Shown one piece after another: positions 53,648-64,000 of a DNA stretch of 64,000 bases. The notes below the pieces were generated by a model. It was not told the origin of the DNA and ran no database searches. It saw only the letters and a list, made by a program, of their open reading frames with translations. The DNA comes from Cryoendolithus antarcticus (Eukaryota; Ascomycota; Dothideomycetes; Cladosporiales; Cladosporiaceae). The position numbers and the translations under genes were made by a program. The DNA is taken from positions 558,001 to 622,000 of the forward strand of contig NAJO01000015.1 in assembly GCA_002077065.1 (NCBI GenBank), written 5' to 3'. The stretch's first letter is position 1. Each line of letters starts with the position of its first letter.

Positions 53648-55372
53648 ATGGCCTTCAACTTCAATTGGTCGCCGCTGATCGCAGACACCGAGCGCGTACG
53701 CGCGATGCTCACTACAGCACTGAACAAATCACCCAAGCCTCCTATCATTGTGGACGACATCTTGGTAAACGAGCTCAATCTAGGCCCGACACCACCCGAT
53801 CTTGAGATATTGGAGATAGGCGATCTTGCAGAAGACCGGTTTCGGGGGATATTCAAGATGAGCTACACAGGAGATGCTTATCTGACGCTGAAGACACGAG
53901 TACAAGCCAACCCTCTGAACACATACTTGTCGACAAAGCCATCCTTTGCCAGTCCACAGCCACTTGCGGCGAGCAGTGGGCTCACGATACCTTTACAGAT
54001 CACATTGTCGGACATAAGACTGTCTGGCTTCGTGATCCTGGTGTTCTCGAAACAGAAAGGCGTCACGCTGGTCTTCCGCAACGATCCGATCGAGTCGCTG
54101 AAGGTGTCGTCGACTTTCGATGCAATTCCCTTTGTTCGGGAGTACCTACAGAGGACGATCGAGAATCAGCTTAGAGTATTGTTTATGGAGGACTTGCCGG
54201 CTATCATCCACAAGCTCTCTCTCCGAATGTTCAACCCCGAGTACCAAGCGCTTGAGGATATCCGATCACAAGCTGCAGAAGCTGTGCAGCCAAGAGTCGA
54301 TCCCTTTGTGGACTCATCGGCGGAGGCTGTAGGTGGTGAGAGGACGCCAGCGGATGGCGATGTGACCGAGACATATGCAAGCTTTTCCCAGAAGAATCTG
54401 CTGAGACTCGCTGCACTGTCTGAAAGTCAGCGAACGCTATCATTGTTTACGCCTGGTATCCGCGACACAGTGTATCGGGCATGGGCGACAACTGCAGATC
54501 GAGGTCAGGGCATGTCAGGGTACAGCACGCCAAATCCTCGAATTGCGACTTTATCACGTCTGAACTCGTCCTTTGACAGATCAGCGACTCTATCATCGAC
54601 CGCATCCATTACGTCGGGTACAGGATCACATATCACTCGACCGAGTCTAGTGAGCAATGCCTCAGCACCTACCACATACGCACTCGGAAGTGGACGGCCC
54701 AGACCACACGCACAACGCAAACGCAAGCATCGCGTAGTCAACTTGCGGAAGACTGCTGTGGAGAACGACGCTAGCGATGCAGTAAGCCAGTCAAGCGGCT
54801 ACGACGACAGCGCAAGCGCAAGTGGCAGTCGTCGCTCGAAGGAAACGAGTAAGTCAATCACGGACCCCTCGAATCATCTGCCGAGTGCCTTGAGAGAAGG
54901 CGAAGTTTGCACACCGCCTCGCAGTCCTAAGAAGATCGTGGGCTTCACGACCGACAAAGCCGACGGCCTCGCTTCTTCAAGTACGCCGAGCCGAAGACCT
55001 ATCACACCTCTCCACAAAGTCATCCAACCACCCGAAGACGATGATCCCACCCCGCGCGCGTCCATGGTCTTGCCGGCCAAAGAGAACGAGAAGCGACCGC
55101 AACGACAACACCTACCTCGGATGCAGACTCTACCTTCGAGGCCCAAAGGCGAGCTGTACCGGTCGCACTCCGAAGTAAAGTTACCCGATCTCTCCAACGC
55201 CTTCAACGAAGGCTCCACAGGCGGCATCTTGGAGCAAGCTTGGATGATGAAGATGGCCAGCGAGATTGCCAGACGTGTAGCGGAGGAGAAGTCAGGCGGT
55301 GAGCGATGGCGGCGGACTTCGGAAGGTGGTGCAAGTGCGGGCGGAGACGCGCCGCCGGCTTACGCCTCCTGA
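53648..55372 (+). CDS. MDM34: ERMES subunit MDM34
   Basis: Intronless, 574 residues. The N-terminus MAFNFNWSPLIADTERVR and the following SMP lipid-transfer domain (to about residue 200, ending near IIHKLSLRMF) are diagnostic for Mdm34, including ILEIGDLAEDRFRGIFKMSY. The rest is a variable Ser/Arg-rich region with a basic run PHAQRKRKHRVVNLRK, also found in filamentous-fungal Mdm34, and a C-terminal helix QAWMMKMASEIARRVAEE. Mdm34 is the mitochondrial side of the ER–mitochondria encounter structure and passes phospholipids through its SMP barrel. Convergent with ECM15 (163-bp spacer). Confidence 0.97.
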   Translation: MAFNFNWSPLIADTERVRAMLTTALNKSPKPPIIVDDILVNELNLGPTPPDLEILEIGDLAEDRFRGIFKMSYTGDAYLTLKTRVQANPLNTYLSTKPSFASPQPLAASSGLTIPLQITLSDIRLSGFVILVFSKQKGVTLVFRNDPIESLKVSSTFDAIPFVREYLQRTIENQLRVLFMEDLPAIIHKLSLRMFNPEYQALEDIRSQAAEAVQPRVDPFVDSSAEAVGGERTPADGDVTETYASFSQKNLLRLAALSESQRTLSLFTPGIRDTVYRAWATTADRGQGMSGYSTPNPRIATLSRLNSSFDRSATLSSTASITSGTGSHITRPSLVSNASAPTTYALGSGRPRPHAQRKRKHRVVNLRKTAVENDASDAVSQSSGYDDSASASGSRRSKETSKSITDPSNHLPSALREGEVCTPPRSPKKIVGFTTDKADGLASSSTPSRRPITPLHKVIQPPEDDDPTPRASMVLPAKENEKRPQRQHLPRMQTLPSRPKGELYRSHSEVKLPDLSNAFNEGSTGGILEQAWMMKMASEIARRVAEEKSGGERWRRTSEGGASAGGDAPPAYAS

Positions 55373-55535
55373 GATAGATATGCTGTTTGTTCAATTGCGT
55401 TGTGACAGCGAGGCGTTACGGTCAGCCAATAATGAGAGTCATGACACTATAGACGGTGCCTCACGAGGCTATCGGTAGACGATTAGCTACCTCCTAATGA
55501 ACACTACCCACCTCCCCTCTTCTCTCCAGATCCTC

Positions 55536-55998
55536 TCACTTCTCATCCTCAGCCAACAGTTTCTCCACCTTCGCCACCTTGTCCTCAAAGCCTTGCTGCT
55601 TGTCCGTTCGACTGCCGACGCGAATATCGCTTTGTATCCGCACGATGCCGTTGGCGTGTAGCAGGCTGTGGCATTGGCCTATGATGTGCATTACTTCATC
55701 CCATGTGCCCTCTGTTGTGCAACGTCAGTGGTCAGCTTGATAACGAGGGAGAAGATGTTGAAAGAACCTAATGTAGTGCCTGCAGAGTGCATTGAATACT
55801 TGATTCCCGTTTGCTTGAGTAGCCGTTGGACTTGGGCGACTTCATTGGAGACGCTGGCTGTGGGAGTGCCGATGGGTATGATGCAGAAGTCTGGACGTTT
55901 GTTAGCATCTTGTGTGGACGCAGTAACGATTTCGCGTGAGAAATACCTGCAACGCAAGCACTCGGCGTTGGCAGACTGGTGGGATCAGATGCAGACAT
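55536..55998 (-). CDS. ECM15: MTH1187/YBL001C (ECM15) thiamine-binding-type protein
   Basis: Three small exons, 55998..55947, 55890..55768 and 55711..55536, give 116 residues. Splicing yields ACVADFCIIPIGTPTASVSN, then YSMHSAGTTLEGTWDEVMHI, then IVRIQSDIRVGSRTDK. These are the signatures of the UPF0045/YBL001C family: the IPIGT strand, HSAGT[TN]xEG loop and DIRxGxRTDK end. Structures of family members are ferredoxin-like tetramers that bind thiamine or its phosphates. The first intron has a textbook TGCTAAC branch site before CCAG; the second begins GTTCTT, a weak donor, yet the frame and motif demand it. An alternative ATG at 56037 would add 13 residues. Confidence 0.9.
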
Positions 55999-56334
55999 CT
56001 TTCGATAGATGTATTCCAATTGTGGTGATGAGTCCATCGTTCATGTTGTCGTTGAAGTCTGACGTCGATGAAAGCTGCCCTCACACCTCGACATATCTCC
56101 TGGTCCAGATCCTGTCATTCCGTGCAACGATAGTACAGATCCAGATCTAGACTGATAAAGCTGTCGCTATTGAGAGGTCGTTTCTGGACTTAAGCACCTC
56201 TTTCGCCTCCAGTGCTGGCGACGCCACTACATCAACGACAGTTCCCGGAGACAGCAGAGGTTGAGAGTCTACCTCATGCAGTAGCAAGCCTGCGGACGTC
56301 TAAATAGGTCGCTTGGTTCCATGCACTGTACTAT
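55999..56334. promoter_or_regulatory. bidirectional spacer ECM15 / IPK1
   Basis: 336 bp between divergent starts, holding both promoters. No specific element recognised. Confidence 0.45.
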
Positions 56335-57318
56335 ATGTCGATCACGGTGTACTTCAGCGAGCAAAACTGCCTCCCGTCTATCGGCGTAGAGCCCTTAACA
56401 TCGACCAATCAACTCAAGCTCACCTACCTGAGCGAAGGCGGCGCCAACTTCGTCTTTCGCATTATAGCGCAAGGACCCGGGAGTGACAACCCACTGAACG
56501 GCAAGCTCCTTCGACTACGCAAAGACCTCTCGCACGTCCAGAGCGCGAAGGCTCAACTCGAAGCCTTCGACGCTAACTTCCGTCCACTGTTCCCAGCCCA
56601 TCATGTCGTCCAACAAGAGCTCATAGTCCTCGGTCCTGGCTTGGCTGAAGCTCTGAACGCCTTCGTCAAGACTGTGTCTCGTCCGACCCATCGACTAGAC
56701 GACGTATTACCTCTCGATGAGACCCACGGCCTGCTCGTCACGGACATGACGCCGTCTGGTAGCGAAGACGTCCTCCTCCAACTCAAGCCGAAGTGGCTTG
56801 CACAGTCTCCGAGTGCTCCAGCAGACGCCAAGCGCTGTAGGACTTGTGCTCTCAGAGCGCAGAGAGGTGCAAATCGGATACACACAGCCACTGATCGACA
56901 GGAGACCTGTCCACTCAGACTAGTGAGTGATGTCGAGCGCCACGCGACAGAAGTCGCCACCTCTTTGACGGACGACAAGACGATTGCCAACTTCCTGATT
57001 GGGGACGGGCGGCAGCTTCTCGTGACACTGCGTAGCCATCAGGAGATGCTTGATCCGCTTGGCGCACTCGCAGTCGATGACGAAGACGCGATCAGGAACG
57101 TGTGTCGAGCCATGACGTTGAGAGACTGTACACTGTTCGTCAAGTCATCTAGTGGTCGGATCGAGGCGAGGCTAGGAGACTTGGACTTGAAGCTGGCAGA
57201 GAAATTGAGCTACTGGAAAGAGGTCGAGGTGAAGCTGAGGGAAGATGGTTGGTATTTGAACGTCGAGGCCAAGGCAGTGTGGGCTGAGGAGACTGTGTGT
57301 CTGCTGTCACGATCTTGA
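56335..57318 (+). CDS. IPK1: inositol-pentakisphosphate 2-kinase
   Basis: Intronless, 327 residues. The N-terminal glycine loop region is LTYLSEGGANFVFRI, followed by LLRLRKDL with the ATP-binding Lys/Arg patch. The catalytic signature LQLKPKWLAQSPSAP and the adjoining zinc-site segment RCRTCALR are specific for the Ins_P5_2-kin family, as is the late metal-binding IEARLGDLDLK. The enzyme phosphorylates Ins(1,3,4,5,6)P5 at position 2 to make InsP6, used in mRNA export and as precursor of inositol pyrophosphates. The protein is complete and of normal fungal size. It is convergent with the phospholipase D gene, 147 bp apart. Confidence 0.95.
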   Translation: MSITVYFSEQNCLPSIGVEPLTSTNQLKLTYLSEGGANFVFRIIAQGPGSDNPLNGKLLRLRKDLSHVQSAKAQLEAFDANFRPLFPAHHVVQQELIVLGPGLAEALNAFVKTVSRPTHRLDDVLPLDETHGLLVTDMTPSGSEDVLLQLKPKWLAQSPSAPADAKRCRTCALRAQRGANRIHTATDRQETCPLRLVSDVERHATEVATSLTDDKTIANFLIGDGRQLLVTLRSHQEMLDPLGALAVDDEDAIRNVCRAMTLRDCTLFVKSSSGRIEARLGDLDLKLAEKLSYWKEVEVKLREDGWYLNVEAKAVWAEETVCLLSRS

Positions 57319-57465
57319 CTAGTGCTATTCGCAATATATAACCTACTTGCTATGCCTTCAATGTTGGCTTCCCGAACGCCACGCTAAGAACCAATACATA
57401 TCAAGACACGTAGACAAGTGCGTCCATCTGCTTCGACCTTCTCGACGCGAGAATACAAACAACGC

Positions 57466-60400
57466 TCAGTCGTAGATCTCGATCGGCGCCAACTGATCGA
57501 CAGCATACAGCCAATTCCCACCCTTCTCTTCTTTCGCGAGCCTACGAGGTATAAGTCAGTGTTCTGCAACAAGGTCTCGGACACGATGTGAACATACCAA
57601 TCGTAAGGCCAAGCGACCAGTGTCCCCTGCGTCATCTCCAACAACTCTTCAGCCTCCTCTTTACTCATGATCTCGTCCATAGCCGCCGCAGGCCTTCCAG
57701 AGCTCTTCGTCGTCCCCCTTCGTCTCCGCCTCTGACTAGCAGACTGCTGCAAGCCATTGCCACTGCTAGTCGTGCCGGATGTAGCGGTAGTCTCAGGCGC
57801 TAGATTGGGGTCATCGGCGATAGTCACCGTGCGTCGACGCGCGAAATCAATCTCCTCTGTCGTGTCGGCTTGGATAGCTGGTTCCTTCTCGTCGAGAGGT
57901 CGCTCTTCGGGTGTGGCGACGGCGGTCGGCTCGGTGCTACCTGAGGTAGGAGAATCGCGCTGCTTTTCATTAATGGCCTTCTCGAGCGTCGCCTCTTGAG
58001 TGTGAGTGAGTTCGGGATCCGAGGCTCCGCCGTGAGCTTTGCCAGGTGCTAACTTGTTTGCAATGCCGCCAAGTAGACCTTTCGACTTCTCTGCGGGGTT
58101 GCCGAGCTTCTCGTTTAGAGCTTGTGCGACTACGCTATCTGGACCGCCGCTGCCAGGTGGTCCAGAGGTACCGGGCGCTCCTTTTGGAGCTGAAGGTTTG
58201 CTGTTTCCGAGTCCCTGCGATTGCATGAACCGTTCGCCATAGTCATTGAAGCGTTTGTAGTCATCCCAGTCGAGGACCTCTGAGTCTGGCATGCATCGGA
58301 ATACTTGACGGTAAATCTTAGTGTTATTCTCAGCCACAGTCTGCCAGATATCGTTAAAGAAGCCAGGTGCCAATGGATCAGTCATGCAATCTTCGGTCAC
58401 CTCTGGGCGCTCGAGAGTGTGGAGGAGGGGATTGGTAGTCTTCCTCGAGGACCTTGAGGCTTGGTGCGTCAATGGTGGGCCGCCAATGTCAGTATCGTCT
58501 TCAGCAGGCAGTGCAGGTAGCTGGGATCGAGCCGCTAGACCGAGAAGATAGGTATCACTCCGGTCAACAGGCCAAGGCGGCTGGACCACCTCGCGAGCAT
58601 GCTTGTCATCCTCAGCCTCGTGGTTCGGAAGATTCTTTTCAAACTTGCCGATGCGCTTAGCATCCGGCGCATCCTTCCAGAACAGGACCTCCCGCCCCTC
58701 AGCATCGACGAAAGTATCGCGCAAACCTGGCCCATCAGCGTTCTCGAGTCCGGCCTCGTTGTCAACGCCGAATCCCTCGACATCGAGATCGTGTTGCAGT
58801 CCAGTGGCAGCCTTCTGCTTCTCATTTTCTTTTTTGGAATCCGTCGACCTGACTTCCGTACTACCAGTATGTGCCTTGTTGACCCAACCACGGAGGTCTT
58901 CGGTCTTGCCAGCGAGCTCAGATGGAATGGCACGCAAATTCTGCTGAGTCAACACGTTGGGCGAGGGCATACGGTCACCACCTTGCGAACGAGGTGTCAT
59001 TGGCGGCGTTGGCCCTAGAGGCGGTACGAAGTAGTCTGTAGCGCCATCGTGTGTTCCGGCCTTGGCGAAGTCCTCACGATAGATATGCTCCATGTCAGCG
59101 TCCTGCTCGGCCCGTTCTTGCGCCATTTGCTCGCGTCGGTAAATCGCATCAACGTCAATACCGAGATGCTCACGCATCAGGCGCATTCGGAGTGTATGAG
59201 GGAACTCGCCGACCATGTACGGCTCTCCGGCCATGAAGCTCGGGATCATCTTGTTGTCGGTGACGATGGAAGCTACCTCGGAATCTCGCGACCCGAGCAT
59301 GGAGCGTTCATTGATGTTGGCGGACCCAATGATGACATGCCGATCATCTACGACCATGCATTTTGCATGGATGTACAGCTGCTCGGTTGTGAGACACTTC
59401 TTTGAGCCGATCTTGCCCCATTGACGGAGCGAGAAGAAGTGAATGTAGCGCGCAGGATTGATGCCATGAGCCTTCAGCCTACCGAAGATCGACGAGTCGC
59501 CGCGGCTGATGCTGCGGTACTGGTATTGCATGATCAGGCGTATGCTTGTCCCGTCTTGCGAGTCCACGCTGTTCTGGAAGCCAGGCATGAGTGGTATAAT
59601 GAGGCAGACCTTCCAGTCCTCGCCGTTCTCGTGAGCGCGAATGGCCCGCTCCACAATCGCATCACCAATTTTATTGTGAATGACCGTGCCTTCTACAGTA
59701 CAGCTTGAGATGTAGAATTGGTTCTCGATGTACACGAAGTGGTCTGAGGCCTCGATCAATGCGGTGTATGCGTTCATGATGCTGTGCTCTGTCTTGTTCG
59801 GTGTGCCCATCGACCAAGGTGAGCACGATCGAAGAATCTGCACCTGGCAAGTGCCGCTCATGCCGAGACTATCGAGTTCGCCCTGCTCGTACTCCGGGGG
59901 TGGTATCAGGATCGGTGTCGGTCTTGATGGTACTCGCGCCCGCAGAATGTAGTTCCACCGCTGTACGAAGTGACGTCCGACATCTCGTGCTGGTTGTCCT
60001 ACGATTTGCATGGCAATGTCGTGCCATGGCATGCGCGGAACCTTCGTACGATCGTACATCTCCTCGTAAGGTCGATCGAGAGCGTAGAAGTCCTGCACTC
60101 TGGGATTGCTGTAATCTTTGCCTGGCCAGATCTGACAATGCTGGGCATCTCGAGGAACATCGTGCTCGAGCTCGAAGCCTGTCAACTTGTCATCGGTCAG
60201 CGAATGACAAGGATCGTCCCATCTACCGAAGCAAAGGTCAACGCCACCGACGAATGCCATCATGTTGTCAACAACAACCAGCTTCTCGTGATGCGCCCAG
60301 AAGAACTGATTCTGTCGAAATTGATTCGGCGAACGCTGGATAGTGATGTTCTCATGCAAGTCCAGCAGACTCCACTTGGTGTACTCGGAATCGATGGGGA

Positions 60401-62786
60401 TCGCAGACTCTATGTTTCTGTACACGATGACGAAGATCTTCACACCTTCTTGGGCTTTCCGCAGCAGTAGTCGATCTAGCCTCCACTTTTGACTGATCGC
60501 AGCCGGACGGCGCATGTAGATCTCAGGGCTTAGCCACCAGTCGTGAATGTACACAAAATCTTTCGCGTTGTCAATGGCACGTGAGACTTGCCACATATGG
60601 TCTCGACCATCGACGAGCCATCGACACCACACGTTGTCGCGGACTGGCGCGAAACTGCCAAAGCGTTGTTTCTTTGCCCATATACTCTGCTTTGCCATCA
60701 GCTCAATAGACTCGTTGAACTGCGCCCACTGCCGTTCTCCATGCGCCACAAGCTTAAGCTTTCGCTCAGAGTTGAAGAGGCGTATATAGTGATGTTGCTT
60801 GCGTGACGTGGTCTCAGCAGCTGTCTTGACCATCTCTCCTGCACTCTGATCTCGCAATCGTTTCTTCTGCGATCCGGTGATGAAGTCTGAGTCCACCAGG
60901 AAGACATCGTATGGGTTCAAAGACTCAGGCCCGTCTACTATGACGATGTAGCTATGTCTCACCAATGTCCATCGCGACTTCTGTCGATCTCTGATGCCTT
61001 GGGGTACAGGCACGGCTTTGTTCTTGATCTCGCGATGTTGCCGTGATGCGACTTTCGTAAATCCCTGCTTGCCGACAAAGCCGCCTTCAGCGGAAAGCCT
61101 GATTGACAATGCTGAAAGCTCGAGAAATTTGCAAAGCCGGGTACTGTCGGGTCGGAAGATAAGCCATCTGATCATTCGCTGTAGGTAGACCTCAAGCTTC
61201 CTCCGCTGGCGCTCGGCGTAGGCGTCTCTGCGTGGATCTTCCTGTGAGCCAACCTTGCCTTGCTCGCCGATTCCCGCTATGCTTGACTTTCTACGTGACA
61301 AGACAAATGAAGACCGGGTTCGTTTTGGCCTCTCAGGCCGTGCAGGGGTCGTGGCTTCACCCTCACGTCCACTCTCCTCGACAATCTCGTTTTCGTCTTC
61401 CTCGTCCTCCTCGTCTGCCAATGCGTCCCATAAACCTCTGAAGCCACGCGCGTAGGGAAAGGCTGACTTTGGGAACCGAGGTTGCTTCGCCTTTGCCTTG
61501 TCTTCTCGTCTGAATGGCAGCTTGTCAACCTGTCCCTGGCCTTTGTACTTTCCATGCATCGACAAAATCTCATACAACGTCCGGTGGATGACCCAATTCA
61601 TCTTCGCGGCTCCATTTCCATACTCGAGCTCGATCCGGAAGACCACATGTCGATCTTCCGAAGCGCCCTCCTTTCCGTCCTTCACAGGACTGTGGCTCGA
61701 TGGAATGCGGATCTTCAGTTGCTCAAGCAATACTGGGATCTTTCTGTGATCGTGCTCATCGCGTTGAAACATACTAGCGAACACAAGCGCAGCAGGTGCA
61801 CCAGCCAACAGCTCTGCCATGAGCTGGGCTGACTTCTGGTGGTCAATCGTGACACGCTCGTTCCGCTTCTTCTGACCAAGCATTTTAAGCCCGGCCTTGA
61901 CCTGCTTCCAGCGGTGCGCGCTCACGCTCGTGTTGTTGACTCGATCACCACGCATGGCGCGGAACGGCGAGCTGACATTCTCCATGCCAGTCAAACGTCG
62001 TAGATTCATAGGTGGTCGCCTCTCGCCTGGTGTTTCGCTGCCTTCTTGCTGTCGCCGTGTGCTATAGCTGATCGCGCGTGCTCCATCGAGACCGCGTTTC
62101 CACGCCTTCCGCTTACGATCTCTGCCTTCATCTTCCGACACTCCCGCCCGCCTTGCCTCCTCCGCAACATCAGCCATAGTGACCGCTCTTGGAGCGCCAT
62201 CTGGTCTCGTGTTCGAGCTTGTTCTGTGATGCTCTCGTATGAAGGAGGCGAATCGGGCTCCCATTGGGGTCGAGGGAACGCTGTCTGTCTGAGGTCTCTT
62301 CACACGCCTCCGCGCCTTGATCCTTCGAGGAGTTTGCGACTGCTGCGGCTCGTCACTCGAGTCCTCCTCGACGTCCGCCTGCTCCGCGACCTCATGATCA
62401 CCAGCGTTCGAGACAGGATACACCGGCTCACTTCGCTCAGACCTGGGCGAGAGAGCTCCACTGGGTGTGCCAGGGGCTACCACGGTAAGGTTACTTGGCG
62501 TTCGCGCATGGTATGCAGATATGGACGGCGAACCGTGTGATCGTAGTCGCAGTCTTCCGAGGAAAGACGCTTGACGCTCCCGTGGCGGCTCCGCGCTAGC
62601 CGGTCCAGGCTCTACGTCCTCGTCCGTCTCCCATGTCGTCGTGTGGCGCAAAGGTGTAGCGGCCGGTGGTGCAGACTCTGCCTCCGCTGCCTCTCTGGCG
62701 AATTGCACGCTTCGTCGCTCTGGTGTAGCATGTCCAGCACGTGATTCAAGCGATGGCGATGCCGTGGGTTGAAGGGCTTCGGCCAT
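57466..62786 (-). CDS. SPO14: phospholipase D with PX and PH domains (SPO14/PLD1)
   Basis: Exons 62786..57598 and 57541..57466 with a 56-nt intron give 1754 residues. The splice replaces a long frameshifted tail with DWLAKEEKGGNWLYAVDQLAP and an early stop, the expected end. Order: disordered N-terminus, PX-type region (about 340–560), PH-type region with LVRHSYIVIVDGPESL, then two HKD half-sites: HHEKLVVVD near residue 830 and IHAKCMVVDDRHVIIGSANI near 1137, plus the intervening PLD motifs (DWWLSPEIYMRRP; YIENQFYISS). It hydrolyses phosphatidylcholine to phosphatidic acid and in yeast is PI(4,5)P2-dependent and needed for sporulation membrane formation. A reader using the unspliced frame would overextend the C-terminus by about 45 residues. 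Confidence 0.96.
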
Positions 62787-64000
62787 GCTCGGATCGCGTC
62801 AATAGTCGTGCTATCTACAATTACTCATGCTGCAATCCATGATATCACAGATAGTCCTCGCCGTGTCGTTTACGCGACGTTCCGTCCTAGAGCACATTTG
62901 ACACATCTCGTCGTCCAAAGGAGATGACATGGCCCAGATAATCTTGCGGGAGGGCGGCTCCACACTCGGAGCCGCTGCAACGGCGATCTCGAACAACATA
63001 AATCGGGATCGTTCCCCACGTGGCTGATGATCATAGTCTAGATGAAGCATGAAGCGTAATACCACTATGCGGCATGAAAATGATCGAGAACATGGGACAG
63101 AACTTTACTTGCGAAGATCTTGTCATCCCGATCTCTACTTACTGATCGTTGTGGCCAAACAAAAGGTTCACTGGTGGCTATGTGGTCGGAACGATCATAT
63201 GCATGCAGTAACTTGCGAAGTACGCAAACGACAAGAGAAGCGGACCACTCGATAGATACACGCGGTAGACACTACTAATGCGGGCGCACTGAGATAGCGA
63301 ATCGCTGTTCACGCTGCCTGGGAGAGCTTCTAAGCAATGGCACGTGTGAACTTATCGCGGTACTGCATGATTCAGCAGTCTCGTTCATAGGGAGTGGCGA
63401 AGCGGCCTAGTTTTGATCACCTCGATCGGCGTTGACAAGTCCGACTGTTGACGTGATCGCACAGTCATGTCGTTCAGTAAGAGGAGATGCTTGCCAATGA
63501 ACTACATGTAAATGCAAGTGCACAGTAATAGAAGCTTTGCAAAGCGGAACTCGGCCACAGTCGGCCCGAAACTTGGCATTCGACAAGGAGGGGAAACGAA
63601 TTCGACTCCACAGCCTCCTCATGCGGAAGACGAGGAAGTGCGGAGATCAACGACGATTCGAGATGGGAATCGGGTCGCGGGACCACCTGGAGTCAGGCAC
63701 GCGGTGATCTGCATGTCACGCTGCCAGCGGGGTGCGCATTTTGCCGTGTTTTTGCGCGTTCAATCTGAGCGCAGCCAATGACAGATGGGAAGACAAACCT
63801 CACCTTCGATAGTGCCATGCGGCCCTTGCAGTGGTGTCGCTGGTGTCGCCGCTGGTAAAGTTACGTTGTGGAGAACGATCATGTGTGCGACCTAGGGACG
63901 TGGTCAATAACAGTTTATAAGGCAATGTGGCTCTTTTCTTGTCGTGCCTTTCCCTCGCTTTCCCCACTCGCATCCTCCATCGATTCAAGATGAGGACCAC
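62787..64000. other. spacer upstream of SPO14, no gene seen
   Basis: 1.2 kb with only short frames on both strands. Promoter of the phospholipase D gene is at its left end. The right edge could hold the start of a gene continuing beyond the window, but nothing supports one. Confidence 0.5.

Noticed and set aside
57384..57597. Unspliced C-terminal tail of the phospholipase D frame
   Set aside because: A GTATGT–TAG intron gives the natural ending DWLAKEEKGG and NWLYAVDQLAP; the unspliced tail is Arg-rich frameshifted sequence.
28375..63000. Secondary-metabolite or operon-like cluster
   Set aside because: No polyketide or peptide synthase, transporter or pathway regulator is present; the neighbours are unrelated housekeeping genes.

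Overview
This is a filamentous ascomycete (Pezizomycotina) nuclear segment, most likely a dothideomycete. I infer this from many short GT–AG introns (about 50–100 nt) with recognisable branch points, a nuclear tRNA-Ser(GCU) with an intron after position 37, and fungal-specific genes (eEF3, ERG5, MDM34, KRE6-type glucan synthesis protein, OM14-like protein, HSP12, CNL1). The order within Dothideomycetes is a guess; the window holds no rRNA or other marker.

Layout. 1–6.6 kb is gene-poor, with one short Zn2Cys6 regulator. 6.6–16.5 kb holds HSP12, an NmrA-like oxidoreductase, tRNA-Ser, CNL1 (BLOC-1), an alpha/beta hydrolase, an aldo-keto reductase, a UCH37-type deubiquitinase and an OM14-like mitochondrial outer-membrane protein. 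18.1–27.9 kb holds an orphan low-complexity protein, the Golgi ARF exchange factor SEC7 and the pyruvate dehydrogenase E2 subunit; the last two diverge from a 465-bp spacer. 28.4–37.5 kb is the accessory heart of the window: seven tandem, same-strand, intronless paralogs at about 1.4-kb spacing. They encode F-box-like/2EXR-like proteins with a C-terminal cysteine cluster. Four copies look intact; three carry different small lesions (start ATG replaced by ACG, an internal TAA, a TAG at codon 5). 39.1–63 kb returns to housekeeping genes: KRE6/SKN1, an orphan with an internal repeat, eEF3, a YogA-like reductase, a KPEP-repeat protein, ERG5, MDM34, ECM15, IPK1 and the PX/PH phospholipase D SPO14.

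How they fit. The conserved genes serve separate core functions: membrane traffic (SEC7, SPO14, CNL1), lipid and ER–mitochondria biology (ERG5, MDM34, OM14-like), mitochondrial carbon entry (E2), wall glucan (KRE6), translation (eEF3) and inositol phosphate signalling (IPK1). They are not an operon or a metabolite cluster. The strongest candidate for an undescribed system is the tandem paralog array, which looks like a lineage-expanded family caught in birth-and-death evolution. Its function is not known from the sequence; a ubiquitin-ligase adaptor role is only an inference from the weak F-box-like N-terminus.
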